The notes beneath the pieces were generated by a model. That model was not told the DNA's origin, ran no database searches, and saw nothing but the letters and a program-made list of their open reading frames with translations. Shown here piece after piece: positions 17,101-24,415 of a stretch of 36,675 nucleotides of DNA. The stretch's first letter is position 1. Each line of letters begins with the position of its first letter. Source of the stretch: Thiotrichaceae bacterium. Lineage in GTDB: Bacteria; Pseudomonadota; Gammaproteobacteria; Beggiatoales; Beggiatoaceae. The stretch covers positions 1 through 36,675 of the forward strand of contig JAABRD010000052.1 of assembly GCA_011391085.1 (NCBI GenBank), given 5' to 3'. Made by a program: the position numbers and the translations under genes.

Positions 17101-18328
17101 TCAACTTCCCTCCTGGGATGCCGTTTGTCGTACTCAACGAGATGCCTGCCACACTGAGGTTGGTGGCGTTGTTTATCGTTAGATTTTTCCCAAGGGCGAC
17201 AAAATCTCCTCCCGTCACAGAAAAGTTTTGTGTGCTGGCATTGATGGTCACGTTGTTTGCTGTGAAAGTGACGTTCGAAGAGAGTGTCATGGTGCTACCA
17301 CTGACCCCCATAGTAATCGTACCACCGTCACACACATCCGCCAGGGCCTGACGCAAACTTCCTGGGCCACTGTCGGCAGTGTTGGTGACCGACAACGCGG
17401 TGCAACTAGGGGTGGTGGCGAACCCTAGTGGACTCGACACACTGGTTAAATTGTTTGGTTGAGGAGGGTGTGCAGGAGTAAACGTTTCTACCAAAAAGTA
17501 GTAAGTTGTGTTAGGGGACAAGCCCGTCACCACGTAATTGGAAGCGTTTTTGTCTGGGGTGGTGGAGGTAGCAGGGGTGTAGGGACCGCCAGGCGCGGTG
17601 GAATATTTGACTTGGTAATAACCACCGTCGGCTGTGTAAGAGATAGGGGTCCAATTGACTCGGACTTCTGTGAAAGACAATGGAGTGGCATTGACTCCGA
17701 TAGGTGGAACGGTTTGGGTATCTTGCCAAGCTGGCTGTTTTGATGACACTAAGGCAGCTTCGCCGGCGTAAGGACCCATGAAGCGGTTATAATCTAAATT
17801 TAAATTTGGGGCACTGAGACCAGTTAAACCGGCAAAGGAGGGCAAGTAACCAGTGAAGGCATTGCCGGACAAATTGAGGGAGGTCAGTCCCGAAGGTAAC
17901 GGGAGAACATTCCCAGTAAGTCGGTTGTTGCCCAAATCGAGATCAGTCAAGAAAGTCAAATTGATTAAACTCTCTGGCAGAAGCCCGTTGAGATTTTGAG
18001 AACTTCTAAGAAGTTGTGTGACTTTACCAGAACCACAAGTCACCCCCGTCCAACTACAAGGATTATCATTTTGATTCCACCCATTCCCAGGACTGTCGGT
18101 CCAAGATGGGCCACTGGTGGAATTGTAAAGGTCAAGTAACGCATTACATTCTATGGCTGGAATGTCCCCTTGACTGCCACAATTGGTAGCCGCAAACTCG
18201 GGAAGAGTAGCCGCAAACACGGGAAGCGGTGCAAACCAGAAATTCCATAACAACACGGGTAGCCAGGGTAGCGAATGGCAAGTGGGTGGGTGAGTATTTA
18301 AAACGGTGTGGATAAGTTTGGTGTTCAT
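11165..18328 (-). CDS. Giant secreted multidomain protein: LRR, FnIII, beta-helix, anchor-D-like, cadherin
   Basis: One frame encodes 2387 residues. A signal peptide (about 1-40, ending PLPVFAAT) implies export. Residues 45-190 are plant-type leucine-rich repeats, with CNALLDLYNSTSGPSWTDS, GWNQNDNPCSWTGVTC and LTDLDLGNNRLTGNV. A fibronectin type III domain spans about 205-305. Four blocks begin with the motif T-x-GPGSLREA-like near residues 313, 558, 948 and 1279. They contain Gly/Asn-rich right-handed beta-helix repeats (NSTFSGNTAYGGGGINNYGG) ending twice in CDIGAYEY. Residues about 1639-1950 hold three choice-of-anchor-D/ASH-like repeats (LQLTTNDPLLPTPTYQLQC). Cadherin-like repeats end the protein (1969-2061, 2196-2286, 2293-2387; e.g. 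LDFETLPDYFIAVRSTDSSG). No membrane anchor or sorting signal is visible at the C-terminus. Likely adhesion or surface role; no enzyme site seen. Confidence 0.88.
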   Translation of the reverse strand: MNTKLIHTVLNTHPPTCHSLPWLPVLLWNFWFAPLPVFAATLPEFAATNCGSQGDIPAIECNALLDLYNSTSGPSWTDSPGNGWNQNDNPCSWTGVTCGSGKVTQLLRSSQNLNGLLPESLINLTFLTDLDLGNNRLTGNVLPLPSGLTSLNLSGNAFTGYLPSFAGLTGLSAPNLNLDYNRFMGPYAGEAALVSSKQPAWQDTQTVPPIGVNATPLSFTEVRVNWTPISYTADGGYYQVKYSTAPGGPYTPATSTTPDKNASNYVVTGLSPNTTYYFLVETFTPAHPPQPNNLTSVSSPLGFATTPSCTALSVTNTADSGPGSLRQALADVCDGGTITMGVSGSTMTLSSNVTFTANNVTINASTQNFSVTGGDFVALGKNLTINNATNLSVAGISLSTTNGIPGGKLTLSASGNIVASGHLFTYSSNNIGDSGLGGNVFINSGGSTIVGGSIRTYSQSVSGTEDNGGNVTVTAGTILKVMGNDGNGYSINADGANGGIITITTGVSPFIVGDASSNGTYAGITRGATSILATTPFPPNVPPAGITINGSTCQSDLIVTSTADSGPGSLREAIAQVCTNDEITIDVSPIDLNSGELVIDKNLTITTTDDVNQTIQRNLAAPPFRIFNIRNATVTLENLTLTDGSDANEGGGIYVASNAVLNLYNSHLSNHTAGMYGGGIYSLGQVLVSNSTFSDNTVPSGGGGGAIFNANSLTIHDSTFSANSATSSGGAIFSNNGSLDIVSSTFVNNSASHYGGAIRNDALLTVTNSTFSGNTAYGGGGINNYGGTLTVNNSTFSGNSADLMGGAGLYNQTGASLHLTNTLIANSTSGGDCANLGTLGTNTNNLIADGSCSPALSGAPLLGPLQNYGITSTFALLAGSPAIDAGDGASCGANDQGGALRPADGDCDGSALCDIGAYEYLASCSTPPPVTPPVETPPPTDPIISCQVRTTVTRTEDDYDSGSLRYAIAQICPGGLIEFAETIVSPIYLSRPLVITQNLTITGGTNRHIAISGDNNQDGSGEVRVFEIGNSIVTFNNLIITHGKTTSGGGAGIYVNPEAMLTLNNCQLRNNQTRARYSTDNGGGLLNEGVVNIYDSTFHKNHAWEGGGIYNAGTLFIVNSTIAEGTSNSQGGGIHNTGGLDIYNSTLAKNTATGDHGGGGIYNVGTLQLFNTLIAHSTQGGDCYNGGILSNNSHNFIADGTCDPMLMGDPLLGEPQILDESAPFFILLASSPAIDAGEDIHCPETDQRGLARLYDGNYDGVAGCDIGAYEYGATCQNTVIVTTTTETGPESLREAVSKVCRGGTVKLQVGGIFTLTSDLEITKNVTLNGTGQTFSIMGYPIVTHGNNLRMEGDEITLETVDTSTTTDHFGGNLMITALTGNLTVTTINTSSHTVSEHAGKGGDVTLTAPLGSIQVSDEMTTYSRSEQMNANRAGNVTITASNGIEIGSVNASTFAPQGSAGEGGVIVLRTTQGDLRVHGYLHSGTSTGARNAGNLDLQAPAGKIIIDSYILGGNYATLDITAGQTFQAQGEIPETVGNTIYTGGSITIHHGGQGLVPFTVGSASDNGTTHGITSLSTTVPPGQYFENYTLGIIQILTEGQPVPQPTSQFASNPPPYNILNFGESLVGTPVTARIDLIQKGSVTVLLESPQLTGPNADAFSVLTTFPITIMPEADAQSILIQCLPTSAGEQTATLQLTTNDPLLPTPTYQLQCNGMEVIGPAYDSVPAPGETIHAIPTEDTSLILELRMMGTGMEDLTINLVGLTGPQSPDFTLLQPAFPVILPNQGEPVLVKIQCTPSAPGLRLANLELSTNDPLHPTVTYPLYCVGEEMGPVYQSVPAPNNLLSLTQDELGSPATTGVAIWNIGNQPLDLLTSYISEDPLNAFHILQGAAPASLQADNEKHTLVVQCGPIYSLSASPSSGMAEPVNTATATLTVTTNDPVQPILSYGLICTYLIPTTQLPSSEGSVPTDIMLSNATIPELSPAGTLIGKLTTVDSDATDTHVYTLMIDSGQFVIVGNELRLAEGVSLDFETLPDYFIAVRSTDSSGLFVEKSFTIQVTDIDELSKLPMQLATGQFSGEIRTDSGLVGDQVSIANPEHFILTGKIQPLPEHLNQLANVMLIYQWQPEEGGMPLSGTATIAKQVRLKEMKMTLFQGNLEGLAGVFNISLGYQLVTPDSPLVYAPIATLTVQSNQLPTSLTLSATTVAENSPPDTVIGRFTTTDEDYQEWFIYSLIDDLGYRLQIVGDELRTGGFPLDFESTPHPQITVRSFDAAGDFIEQQFTLTVTDVEPKPEAIRLTRQTVLEHSSTGTVVGRLVTTSREGGTFRYELLDAAGGRFALREDLLVVADGEQLVFEQQARHTIQVQVQEMDTSATLEGTLTIEVLNRE

Positions 18329-18361
18329 GGGAAGTTATCTCTCTATTAGTGGACAGTGACG

Positions 18362-18394
18362 AGAAACTCAGTTTCTTAAAAAAACTGAGTTTCT
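18362..18394. repeat. Family D palindrome pair upstream of the giant gene
   Basis: AGAAACTCAGTTTCT (18362-18376) is followed by AAACTGAGTTTCT (18382-18394), which together also make a 13-bp hairpin. The same 15-base palindrome type AGAAACTNAGTTTCT recurs near 22097 (interrupted) and 29964. It lies 34 bp upstream of the giant gene start, where a regulator could bind. Confidence 0.5.
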
Positions 18395-18485
18395 TTGGTG
18401 TGGTTCCCTAAAAAAACGGTCCTTTGGATTAAGTGTAGCATAAGATGAAAGGATTGCAAGTTATAAGGAAAATAGAGAGAGTTAA

Positions 18486-18511
18486 GGAGTCCAAAACCTG
18501 TTTTGGACTCC
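18486..18511 (-). terminator. Hairpin after the RDD gene, possible terminator
   Basis: GGAGTCCAAAAC and GTTTTGGACTCC form a perfect 12-bp stem with a 2-base gap, 10 bp after the RDD stop codon. On the minus strand the following bases are pyrimidine-rich (TTAACTCTCTCTATTTTCC) rather than a pure T-run. Confidence 0.5.
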
Positions 18512-18521
18512 GATCCAACTT

Positions 18522-18959
18522 TCAACTTGGTCTTCTGACCAACCGTGTTCCTGAAGCCCAGTCATGCCATGTTCGTCCCTTCTTATCCCATAGCGCCCAA
18601 AAAAATCCCAGTCCAAATATCGACCATGAGAGAATGGCCATCACAAACCGTCGCACTATTTGCCACCAAGTCACGGTTTGCCCCTCCAGACTCTGTACTT
18701 GAATTTGCCAGGCCATCATCCCTAACGTTTGTCCGCCACGTCGCCAAAACCCGGCGAAGTAGAAAAAACTGACAATCAGTAAATAAATCTGAAGGACAGG
18801 ATGTGTGCTAGAATCCGCAGAAATCAGGGCGATAAAAAGTCCTGTTGCAAAAAATAGGACGGAGAATAATAATAGGCTGTCGTAGAAAATTGCCGCCAAA
18901 CGACGTAGTAATCCAACGGGGGGTAAAGAGGATGAGACAAAATCTTGCAGGGTTGTCAT
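18522..18959 (-). CDS. RDD family membrane protein
   Basis: The 145-residue product begins with LPPVGLLRRLAAIFYDSLLL, the R-x-x-A-x-x-x-D signature that names the RDD family. Two or three hydrophobic segments follow (about 30-50, 57-72 and 105-125). The second signature half, GGQTLGMMAWQIQV, and the C-terminal DKKGRTWHDWASGTRLV are also typical. RDD proteins are small integral membrane proteins; some have been linked to ion transport, but most have no assigned function. It stands alone: the giant gene lies downstream on the same strand beyond the hairpin at 18486, and a family B MITE lies upstream. Confidence 0.9.
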   Translation of the reverse strand: MTTLQDFVSSSLPPVGLLRRLAAIFYDSLLLFSVLFFATGLFIALISADSSTHPVLQIYLLIVSFFYFAGFWRRGGQTLGMMAWQIQVQSLEGQTVTWWQIVRRFVMAILSWSIFGLGFFWALWDKKGRTWHDWASGTRLVRRPS

Positions 18960-19001
18960 AGTTGAAATATTCTACTTGAGTTAAAATGTGATGAAGAATG
19001 T

Positions 19002-19115
19002 TATAGTAATATTCCTTCTCACTTGTACCCCCCCAGCCCCCCCGCACGCGGGGGGAGTCACTCCCCCCGTACACAGGGGGCTGGGGGGGTACAAGTAATG
19101 AGGAATATTACTATA
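19002..19115. mobile_element. Family B MITE, copy 3
   Basis: Starts TATAGTAATATTCCTTCTCA and ends in GGAATATTACTATA, with CCCCCCAGCCCCCC arms and a GTCACTCCCCC centre. It is flanked by TA on both sides and lies between the divergent RDD and clpS genes. The remaining 300 bp up to clpS are AT-rich and must hold the clpS promoter; no other feature is evident. Confidence 0.85.
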
Positions 19116-19415
19116 CCAGGATTTACGCAGATTATCATTACCTCAAATGGCAATAAGAAACTAAATTACTTTGATTATTGTTGCGGATTGGGATTGTCAA
19201 ACATTTTTAATTATTGTAATCTTGAATGGTTATAATATTTTTCCTGAAAATATTGAAGTATTATGATGTATTATCATGTATATGATTGAGATGGGAAAAA
19301 ATACCGTAGTTTTTCCAAATGGAAAACTAGGACAAGAATAGCTAAACAACTTAATTTCTTTATTTAAACAATTTATAGTCACCACTTCAACCCTAACTTC
19401 AAGGCAGGTAAAGCT

Positions 19416-19736
19416 ATGGCAAGAGTCACCGACCCTATATACGATGATGACATCGCAGTTGAAGAGGCGGCCCCGAAACTTAAACGTCCACCTTTGTATA
19501 AGGTCATTCTGTTGAATGATGATTATACGCCCATGGATTTTGTTGTTCATGTTTTGGAAGCCTTTTTCAGCATGAGTCGAGAATTGGCAACTCGAATCAT
19601 GTTACAAGTACATCTCCAAGGCCGCGGCGTCTGCGGGACCTTCACCCGTGAAATCGCGGAAACGAAAGTAGCCCAGGTCAACAATTATGCCCGTGAAAAT
19701 CAACACCCTTTATTGTGTACCATGGAACAAACCTAA
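19416..19736 (+). CDS. clpS: ATP-dependent Clp protease adaptor ClpS
   Basis: ClpS binds the N-domain of ClpA and delivers N-end-rule substrates to ClpAP. The 106-residue product has the expected length, with a flexible acidic N-terminal tail. The core shows [20 protein letters not shown] and the substrate-pocket region [20 protein letters not shown], followed by [19 protein letters not shown]. The start follows AGGTAAAGCT. clpA starts 39 bp after its stop on the same strand, the usual gamma- and betaproteobacterial arrangement, so they are probably cotranscribed. Confidence 0.96.
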   Translation: MARVTDPIYDDDIAVEEAAPKLKRPPLYKVILLNDDYTPMDFVVHVLEAFFSMSRELATRIMLQVHLQGRGVCGTFTREIAETKVAQVNNYARENQHPLLCTMEQT

Positions 19737-19775
19737 CCCATTGAGTGTTTTTAGTCCAAAAGAGGTCTTCAAATT

Positions 19776-22070
19776 ATGTTAAGTAAGGAACTGGAAGTGA
19801 CCCTGAACAATGCTTTTCAAGTGGCACGTTTCAAACGTCATGAGTTTATGACCGTAGAACACCTGTTACTCGCATTGCTAGAAGATGCCGATGTCACCAG
19901 AATCTTACGTGCTTGCGGTGTAGATGTGAACCTCCTCCGCAAAAATTTGGTGGAGTTCCTAGAAGAGAGTACCCCTAAGTTGTCCAGACGCGATGAACGA
20001 GATACGCAACCTACGTTAGGGTTTCAAAGAGTCTTACAACGGGCCGTGTTCCATGTGCAGTCGTCAGGCAAAACCGAAGTGTCGGGCGTCAGTGTCTTGG
20101 TTGCCATTTTTGGAGAACGAGAATCGCAAGCGGTGTATTTTTTAGACCGGCAAAATGTCACTCGTTTGGATGTCGTCAATTATATTTCCCACGGCATTTC
20201 CAAAGTCGATAGTGATGGTACGCCAGAATTTGCTACCGCAGGTGATGATGACTCAAATGGAGAGGCGACGGCGGCGAAAAATCCTTTAGAGGTCTATACG
20301 GTCAATCTCAATGAATCTGCCATGGCTGGTAAAATCGACCCCTTGATTGGACGCAGTGTCGAGATTGAACGAACGTTGCAAATCTTATGCAGACGACGTA
20401 AAAACAACCCGTTATTTGTAGGCGAAGCGGGGGTAGGTAAAACTGCTATCGCAGAAGGTCTCGCCCGGTTGATTGTGGAAAAGAAAGTCCCCGACGTCTT
20501 GGCCAACAGTGTCGTCTATTCGCTGGATTTGGGGTCCCTCTTGGCAGGAACGAAATATCGGGGCGATTTTGAAAAACGTCTCAAAGCCGTTTTAACCCAG
20601 TTGCGCAAACAACCCGGGGCGATTTTATTCATTGACGAAATTCACACCATTATCGGTGCTGGTGCGGCCTCTGGAGGTGCCATGGATGCGTCGAACTTAA
20701 TTAAACCGGTACTGGCTTCAGGGGACCTGAAATGTATCGGTTCGACGACTTATCAAGAGTATCGAGGCATTTTTGAAAAGGACCGCGCCTTATCCCGGCG
20801 GTTCCAAAAAATTGATGTCAGTGAACCGACCGTGGAAGAAGCAGTGCAAATTTTACATGGCCTGAAATCTAGATTTGAGGAACATCATGACCTGAAATAT
20901 GCCAAGCAAGCGATTCGGGCCGCTGTGGAATTATCCGCACGCTACATCATGGACCGTCATTTACCTGATAAAGCCATTGATGTGATTGACGAAGCCGGGG
21001 CGAAGCAACGTCTCCAACCGCCGGCGAAACGTAAGAAGTTGATTGGCGTGACCGACATTGAACAGATTGTAGCCAAAATTGCCCGCATTCCGCCTAAAAA
21101 TGTGTCGGTCTCGGACAAGGACATGTTAAGGACGTTAGAAAGAGACCTCAAAATGGTCGTCTTCGGTCAAGACCAAGCCATTGACACGTTAGCCACTTGC
21201 ATTCGAATGTCTCGGTCTGGTTTAGGCCATCCGGAGAAACCCACCGGTTGCCTCCTGTTTGCAGGTCCCACAGGGGTTGGCAAAACCGAAGTGGCACGTC
21301 AATTAGCGAAACTGTTAGGCATTGAATTGATACGTTTTGACATGTCCGAATACATGGAACGCCACACCGTTTCTCGTCTCATTGGCGCCCCACCGGGCTA
21401 TGTTGGCTATGACCAAGGCGGACTTCTCACCGAAGCGATTAACAAACATCCCCATGCCGTTCTCCTCCTCGACGAGATTGAGAAAGCCCATCCAGATGTG
21501 TTTAACCTCTTATTACAGGTGATGGACCACGGTACATTGACTGACACCAATGGCCGTAAAGTAGATTTTCGCAATGTGGTGTTAGTGATGACCACCAACG
21601 CCGGGGCTGAACAAATGAGTCGTGCTTCGATGGGGTTTAGCATCCAAGATCATACTGCGGATGGCACAGAAATTATTAAGAAGTCCTTCACCCCCGAATT
21701 TCGCAATCGTTTAGACGCGGTTGTGCAATTTGCGCCACTCTCCTTGGACACGATTGCCCATGTGGTAGACAAATTCATCATTGAATTGGAAGTGCAACTG
21801 GAAGACAAACATGTCACCATTGAACTAGACGAGATAGCCCGGCAATGGTTAGCCAGACACGGCTATGATAAACTCATGGGCGCCCGCCCGATGGCCCGCT
21901 TGATTCAGGAAAAAATTAAGAAGCCATTGGCCAACGAATTATTGTTTGGTCAATTGGAGAAAGGCGGACATGTGATAGTGCGGACGATCAATGGCGAGTT
22001 AGTGTTGAACTATGAAGGCCGGGCTGGGGAGATGGTGGTGGCAGAAGTGTCAGAATCATTGGAAGTTTAA
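19776..22070 (+). CDS. clpA: ATP-dependent Clp protease ATP-binding subunit ClpA
   Basis: ClpA is the hexameric AAA+ unfoldase that feeds proteins into ClpP. The 764-residue product matches the family length. It has the N-domain (ELEVTLNNAFQVARFKRHEF), D1 with Walker A GEAGVGKTAIAEGLA and Walker B ILFIDEIHTIIGAG, and D2 with Walker A GPTGVGKTEVARQLA and Walker B VLLLDEIEKAHPDVF. Arginine-finger and sensor regions are at FTPEFRNRLDAVV and YDKLMGARPMARLI. The ClpP-binding tripeptide that is IGL in E. coli appears as MGF (RASMGFSIQD), closer to the LGF of ClpC. An AGAGGT lies about 10 bases before the ATG. No clpP is in the window. Confidence 0.96.
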   Translation: MLSKELEVTLNNAFQVARFKRHEFMTVEHLLLALLEDADVTRILRACGVDVNLLRKNLVEFLEESTPKLSRRDERDTQPTLGFQRVLQRAVFHVQSSGKTEVSGVSVLVAIFGERESQAVYFLDRQNVTRLDVVNYISHGISKVDSDGTPEFATAGDDDSNGEATAAKNPLEVYTVNLNESAMAGKIDPLIGRSVEIERTLQILCRRRKNNPLFVGEAGVGKTAIAEGLARLIVEKKVPDVLANSVVYSLDLGSLLAGTKYRGDFEKRLKAVLTQLRKQPGAILFIDEIHTIIGAGAASGGAMDASNLIKPVLASGDLKCIGSTTYQEYRGIFEKDRALSRRFQKIDVSEPTVEEAVQILHGLKSRFEEHHDLKYAKQAIRAAVELSARYIMDRHLPDKAIDVIDEAGAKQRLQPPAKRKKLIGVTDIEQIVAKIARIPPKNVSVSDKDMLRTLERDLKMVVFGQDQAIDTLATCIRMSRSGLGHPEKPTGCLLFAGPTGVGKTEVARQLAKLLGIELIRFDMSEYMERHTVSRLIGAPPGYVGYDQGGLLTEAINKHPHAVLLLDEIEKAHPDVFNLLLQVMDHGTLTDTNGRKVDFRNVVLVMTTNAGAEQMSRASMGFSIQDHTADGTEIIKKSFTPEFRNRLDAVVQFAPLSLDTIAHVVDKFIIELEVQLEDKHVTIELDEIARQWLARHGYDKLMGARPMARLIQEKIKKPLANELLFGQLEKGGHVIVRTINGELVLNYEGRAGEMVVAEVSESLEV

Positions 22071-22095
22071 CCGGGCGTTATCGTGAACCATACCA

Positions 22096-22132
22096 AAGAA
22101 ACTAAGTTGTCTTACAGACAACTTAGTTTCTT
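22096..22132. terminator. Perfect 17-bp hairpin between clpA and engB
   Basis: AAGAAACTAAGTTGTCT (22096-22112) and its exact complement (22116-22132) enclose a TAC loop. It is a family D relative and a plausible transcription stop or processing site after clpA, although no T-run follows. The engB start codon lies 14 bp downstream. Confidence 0.5.
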
Positions 22133-22146
22133 AACCATATCAACTT

Positions 22147-22752
22147 ATGAACATTTACCACCAAGCCACCTATTTACGCAGTGCCCATACTCTGGACCAA
22201 CTTCCTGAAGACCACGGTTATGAAGTCGCCTTTGCAGGACGTTCCAACGCTGGAAAATCCAGTGCTATCAACGTTGTCACCCATCAAAAAGGGTTGGCAC
22301 GCACCAGTAAAACGCCGGGACGGACTCAACAAATAATTTTCTTTCAACTCGACGACTCGCGTCGGTTAGTGGATTTACCTGGCTATGGATATGCCAAAGT
22401 CCCATTGGCGGTTAAACATCATTGGCAACAAACGTTGGCTGAATATTTGCAGAATCGTGATTGTTTGAAGGGACTCATCCTATTGATGGATATTCGGCAT
22501 CCTCTCAAAGAATATGACCAACAACTGTTAAATTGGTGTAAGTCATCCAATATGCCGGTGCATGTGTTACTCACCAAAGCCGATAAAATTGGGTTTGGAA
22601 CTGGCAAAGAGGTGTTACAACAAGTGAAAAACTATTTAGCCGGCGTATCAGAGAACTTTAGTGCGCAACTATTTTCGGCTTTAAAGGGCAAAGGAATTGA
22701 AGAAGCACAAGAGTGTTTAAACCGATGGTTGGAGGTTCGAGAGGAGATTTGA
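22147..22752 (+). CDS. engB: Ribosome biogenesis GTP-binding protein EngB (YihA/YsxC)
   Basis: EngB is an essential TRAFAC-class GTPase needed for assembly of the 50S ribosomal subunit. The 201-residue product has G1 GRSNAGKSS (residues about 32-40), the switch region RTSKTPGRTQ, G3 DLPGYG, and G4 TKAD (in VLLTKADKIG), all in normal spacing. The family-typical HPLKEYDQQLLNW segment follows the switch. No strong Shine-Dalgarno precedes the start; a stable hairpin ends 14 bases upstream and may limit initiation or separate it from clpA. Confidence 0.95.
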   Translation: MNIYHQATYLRSAHTLDQLPEDHGYEVAFAGRSNAGKSSAINVVTHQKGLARTSKTPGRTQQIIFFQLDDSRRLVDLPGYGYAKVPLAVKHHWQQTLAEYLQNRDCLKGLILLMDIRHPLKEYDQQLLNWCKSSNMPVHVLLTKADKIGFGTGKEVLQQVKNYLAGVSENFSAQLFSALKGKGIEEAQECLNRWLEVREEI

Positions 22753-22824
22753 TAAGGTTCCAAAAGTTGTCAACTCTCCTCACCATTCTTTCAGCCTCTT
22801 TCAGAATTATCCTAGACTAACTAT

Positions 22825-23448
22825 ATGAAATATTTCACATTCATGGTTGGCATTTTGACACTCGTGTCGGGATGTACACTATTGCAAAACCTGCAAACCT
22901 CAGGTCCCTTAGACAAAGAACAGTTTAGACAAACCATTCTGGTGACTGACGACCCTTCCAGTCAATTTGCCACATTTTCCACGGTCCTCGCCTCACAAAA
23001 ATGGCAAGGACCGCAACGCAGTGTGGGAGATGATAATTTTTTGGTAGGTGTCATCGACAAGAAAACTGGTAGGAGAAGTTACCAAGTGCATAATGTCATT
23101 TATTACAGTGGTGCCGGTAATCAGGTTGCCTGGCAACTCTTCTATCAAGTCAACTATGAGTCCCCCACAGGCACTCAATTGACTCCTCTCACTTTGGTCA
23201 AGAAGGAGGAGAACTGTTCGGCTTTGGAGGTATATGGCAAATGTATTTACCAAGAACATCTCTTTTTTCCAGTGGCCGAAGAATTTTTAAGAAAGTTTGT
23301 CTCTTCCCATTCCAATACCGGAGTGTGGTGGTACTATCTGATTCCGCAAAAGGGCAAAGTCTATAGTGATAAATTCCTAGTGGCGGAAATAGCAGGATTG
23401 TTGGAGAGGATGGAGGAGTATGAAATTAAGAGGCCGTTTAAGAAATAG
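22825..23448 (+). CDS. Putative lipoprotein of unknown function
   Basis: The 207-residue product starts MKYFTFMVGILTLVSGC, a short lipoprotein signal with lipobox LVSGC and Cys at residue 17. The mature part is mixed alpha/beta, with VIDKKTGRRSYQVHNVIYYS and NQVAWQLFYQVNYESPTGTQ suggesting beta strands. Two further cysteines (ENCSALEVYGKCIY) could form a disulfide. I do not recognise a family. It lies 72 bp after engB on the same strand and may be cotranscribed with it. Confidence 0.65.
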   Translation: MKYFTFMVGILTLVSGCTLLQNLQTSGPLDKEQFRQTILVTDDPSSQFATFSTVLASQKWQGPQRSVGDDNFLVGVIDKKTGRRSYQVHNVIYYSGAGNQVAWQLFYQVNYESPTGTQLTPLTLVKKEENCSALEVYGKCIYQEHLFFPVAEEFLRKFVSSHSNTGVWWYYLIPQKGKVYSDKFLVAEIAGLLERMEEYEIKRPFKK

Positions 23449-23645
23449 TGGAGGATAGTGGATAGTGGATAGTGGATAACGGATAATACCGTACGCGGGA
23501 CTAGAGGCTTCAGCCGGAAATCGCGGCACGTCACCGGCTGAAGCCTCTAGTCCACCTCGTTTTTTTACTATCCACTATCCGTTATCCACTATCCACTATC
23601 CGTTATCCGTTATCCACTATCCACTATCCTCCACTATCCACTATT
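23449..23645. repeat. Heptad repeats flanking a family C palindrome
   Basis: Left side: tandem GGATAGT/GGATAAC heptads (about 23453-23486). Centre: a perfect 20-bp inverted repeat starting GGACTAGAGGCTTCAGCCGG (23498-23517 with 23534-23553). Right side: about ten reverse-oriented CCACTAT/CCGTTAT heptads (23568-23645). The array ends directly at the tsaC start codon. Confidence 0.85.
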
Positions 23646-24200
23646 ATGATCCACTGGCATCTCAAACAAGCCTCTCGTTGTCTCACAAAAGGTGGTATTC
23701 TCGCTTATCCTACCGAAGCCATTTATGGACTTGGTTGCGACCCTCTCAATGGGGAAGCTGTGGCACGGTTATTAACTCTTAAACAACGTTCTTGGCAAAA
23801 AGGGTTAATTCTCATCGCCGCCGATTTTGCGCAAGTAGAAGCATATCTGGAACCGTTATCTACCACGTTACAGCATCGTGTCTTTCCCACTTGGCCCGGG
23901 CCTGTGACTTGGTTATTGCCTGCTAAACCGCAAGTGCCTCTCTGGTTACGTGGATTGTCTTCACAATTGGCGGTGCGAGTCACTGCCCATTTGCAAACCG
24001 TCGCTTTGTGCCAACAGTGGGGAGGGGCTATCGTGTCGACCAGTGCCAACTTGAGTGGCAAGCCGGCGGCACAAACTGCGTTACAAGTGCGCCGAATCTT
24101 TGCGCAACAAGTGGATTATATTCTAACAGGTCCAGTGGGTGGTCGGACCCGACCCAGTGAAATTCGGGATGCATTGACTGATACGGTGTTGCGTGTCTAG
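23646..24200 (+). CDS. tsaC: L-threonylcarbamoyladenylate synthase (TsaC/Sua5/YrdC family)
   Basis: TsaC makes threonylcarbamoyl-AMP from threonine, bicarbonate and ATP for the t6A modification at position 37 of ANN-decoding tRNAs. The 184-residue product is a stand-alone YrdC domain of normal E. coli-type length. Visible motifs are GGILAYPTEAIYGLGCDPLN at the N-terminus, LLTLKQRSWQKGLILIAADF (the KxR basic motif), VFPTWPGPVTWLLPA, LAVRVTAH and IVSTSANLSGKPAAQT. The first ATG of the conserved region falls at the end of the heptad repeat array, and no Shine-Dalgarno sequence can be seen before it. Confidence 0.93.
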   Translation: MIHWHLKQASRCLTKGGILAYPTEAIYGLGCDPLNGEAVARLLTLKQRSWQKGLILIAADFAQVEAYLEPLSTTLQHRVFPTWPGPVTWLLPAKPQVPLWLRGLSSQLAVRVTAHLQTVALCQQWGGAIVSTSANLSGKPAAQTALQVRRIFAQQVDYILTGPVGGRTRPSEIRDALTDTVLRV

Positions 24201-24234
24201 TTAAAGTGAAATGACAAATGGTAAATCACCAGGG

Positions 24235-24395
24235 TATGCCGGAGTGGAGGCTTTAGTATGCCGGAGTGGAGGCTTTAGTATGCCGGAGTGGAGGCTTTAG
24301 CCGGTAGGGGTTGGCACTGAATTAAACTCAGGGGAAAAGCTACTGGCTAAAGCCTCCACTTCAGCAAAGCCACAGGCGTTAGTCTCCACTCCAGT
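24235..24395. repeat. 22-bp tandem triplet plus family C units
   Basis: The unit TATGCCGGAGTGGAGGCTTTAG (split here as TATGCCGGAGTGG and AGGCTTTAG) repeats exactly three times (24235-24256, 24257-24278, 24279-24300). Mirror-image CTGGCTAAAGCCTCCACTTC and a decayed GGCGTTAGTCTCCACTCCAG follow. It lies between convergent tsaC and the kinase gene and may serve as a transcript end. Confidence 0.8.
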
Positions 24396-24415
24396 AAAGT
24401 TTCTATTATCCAGGT

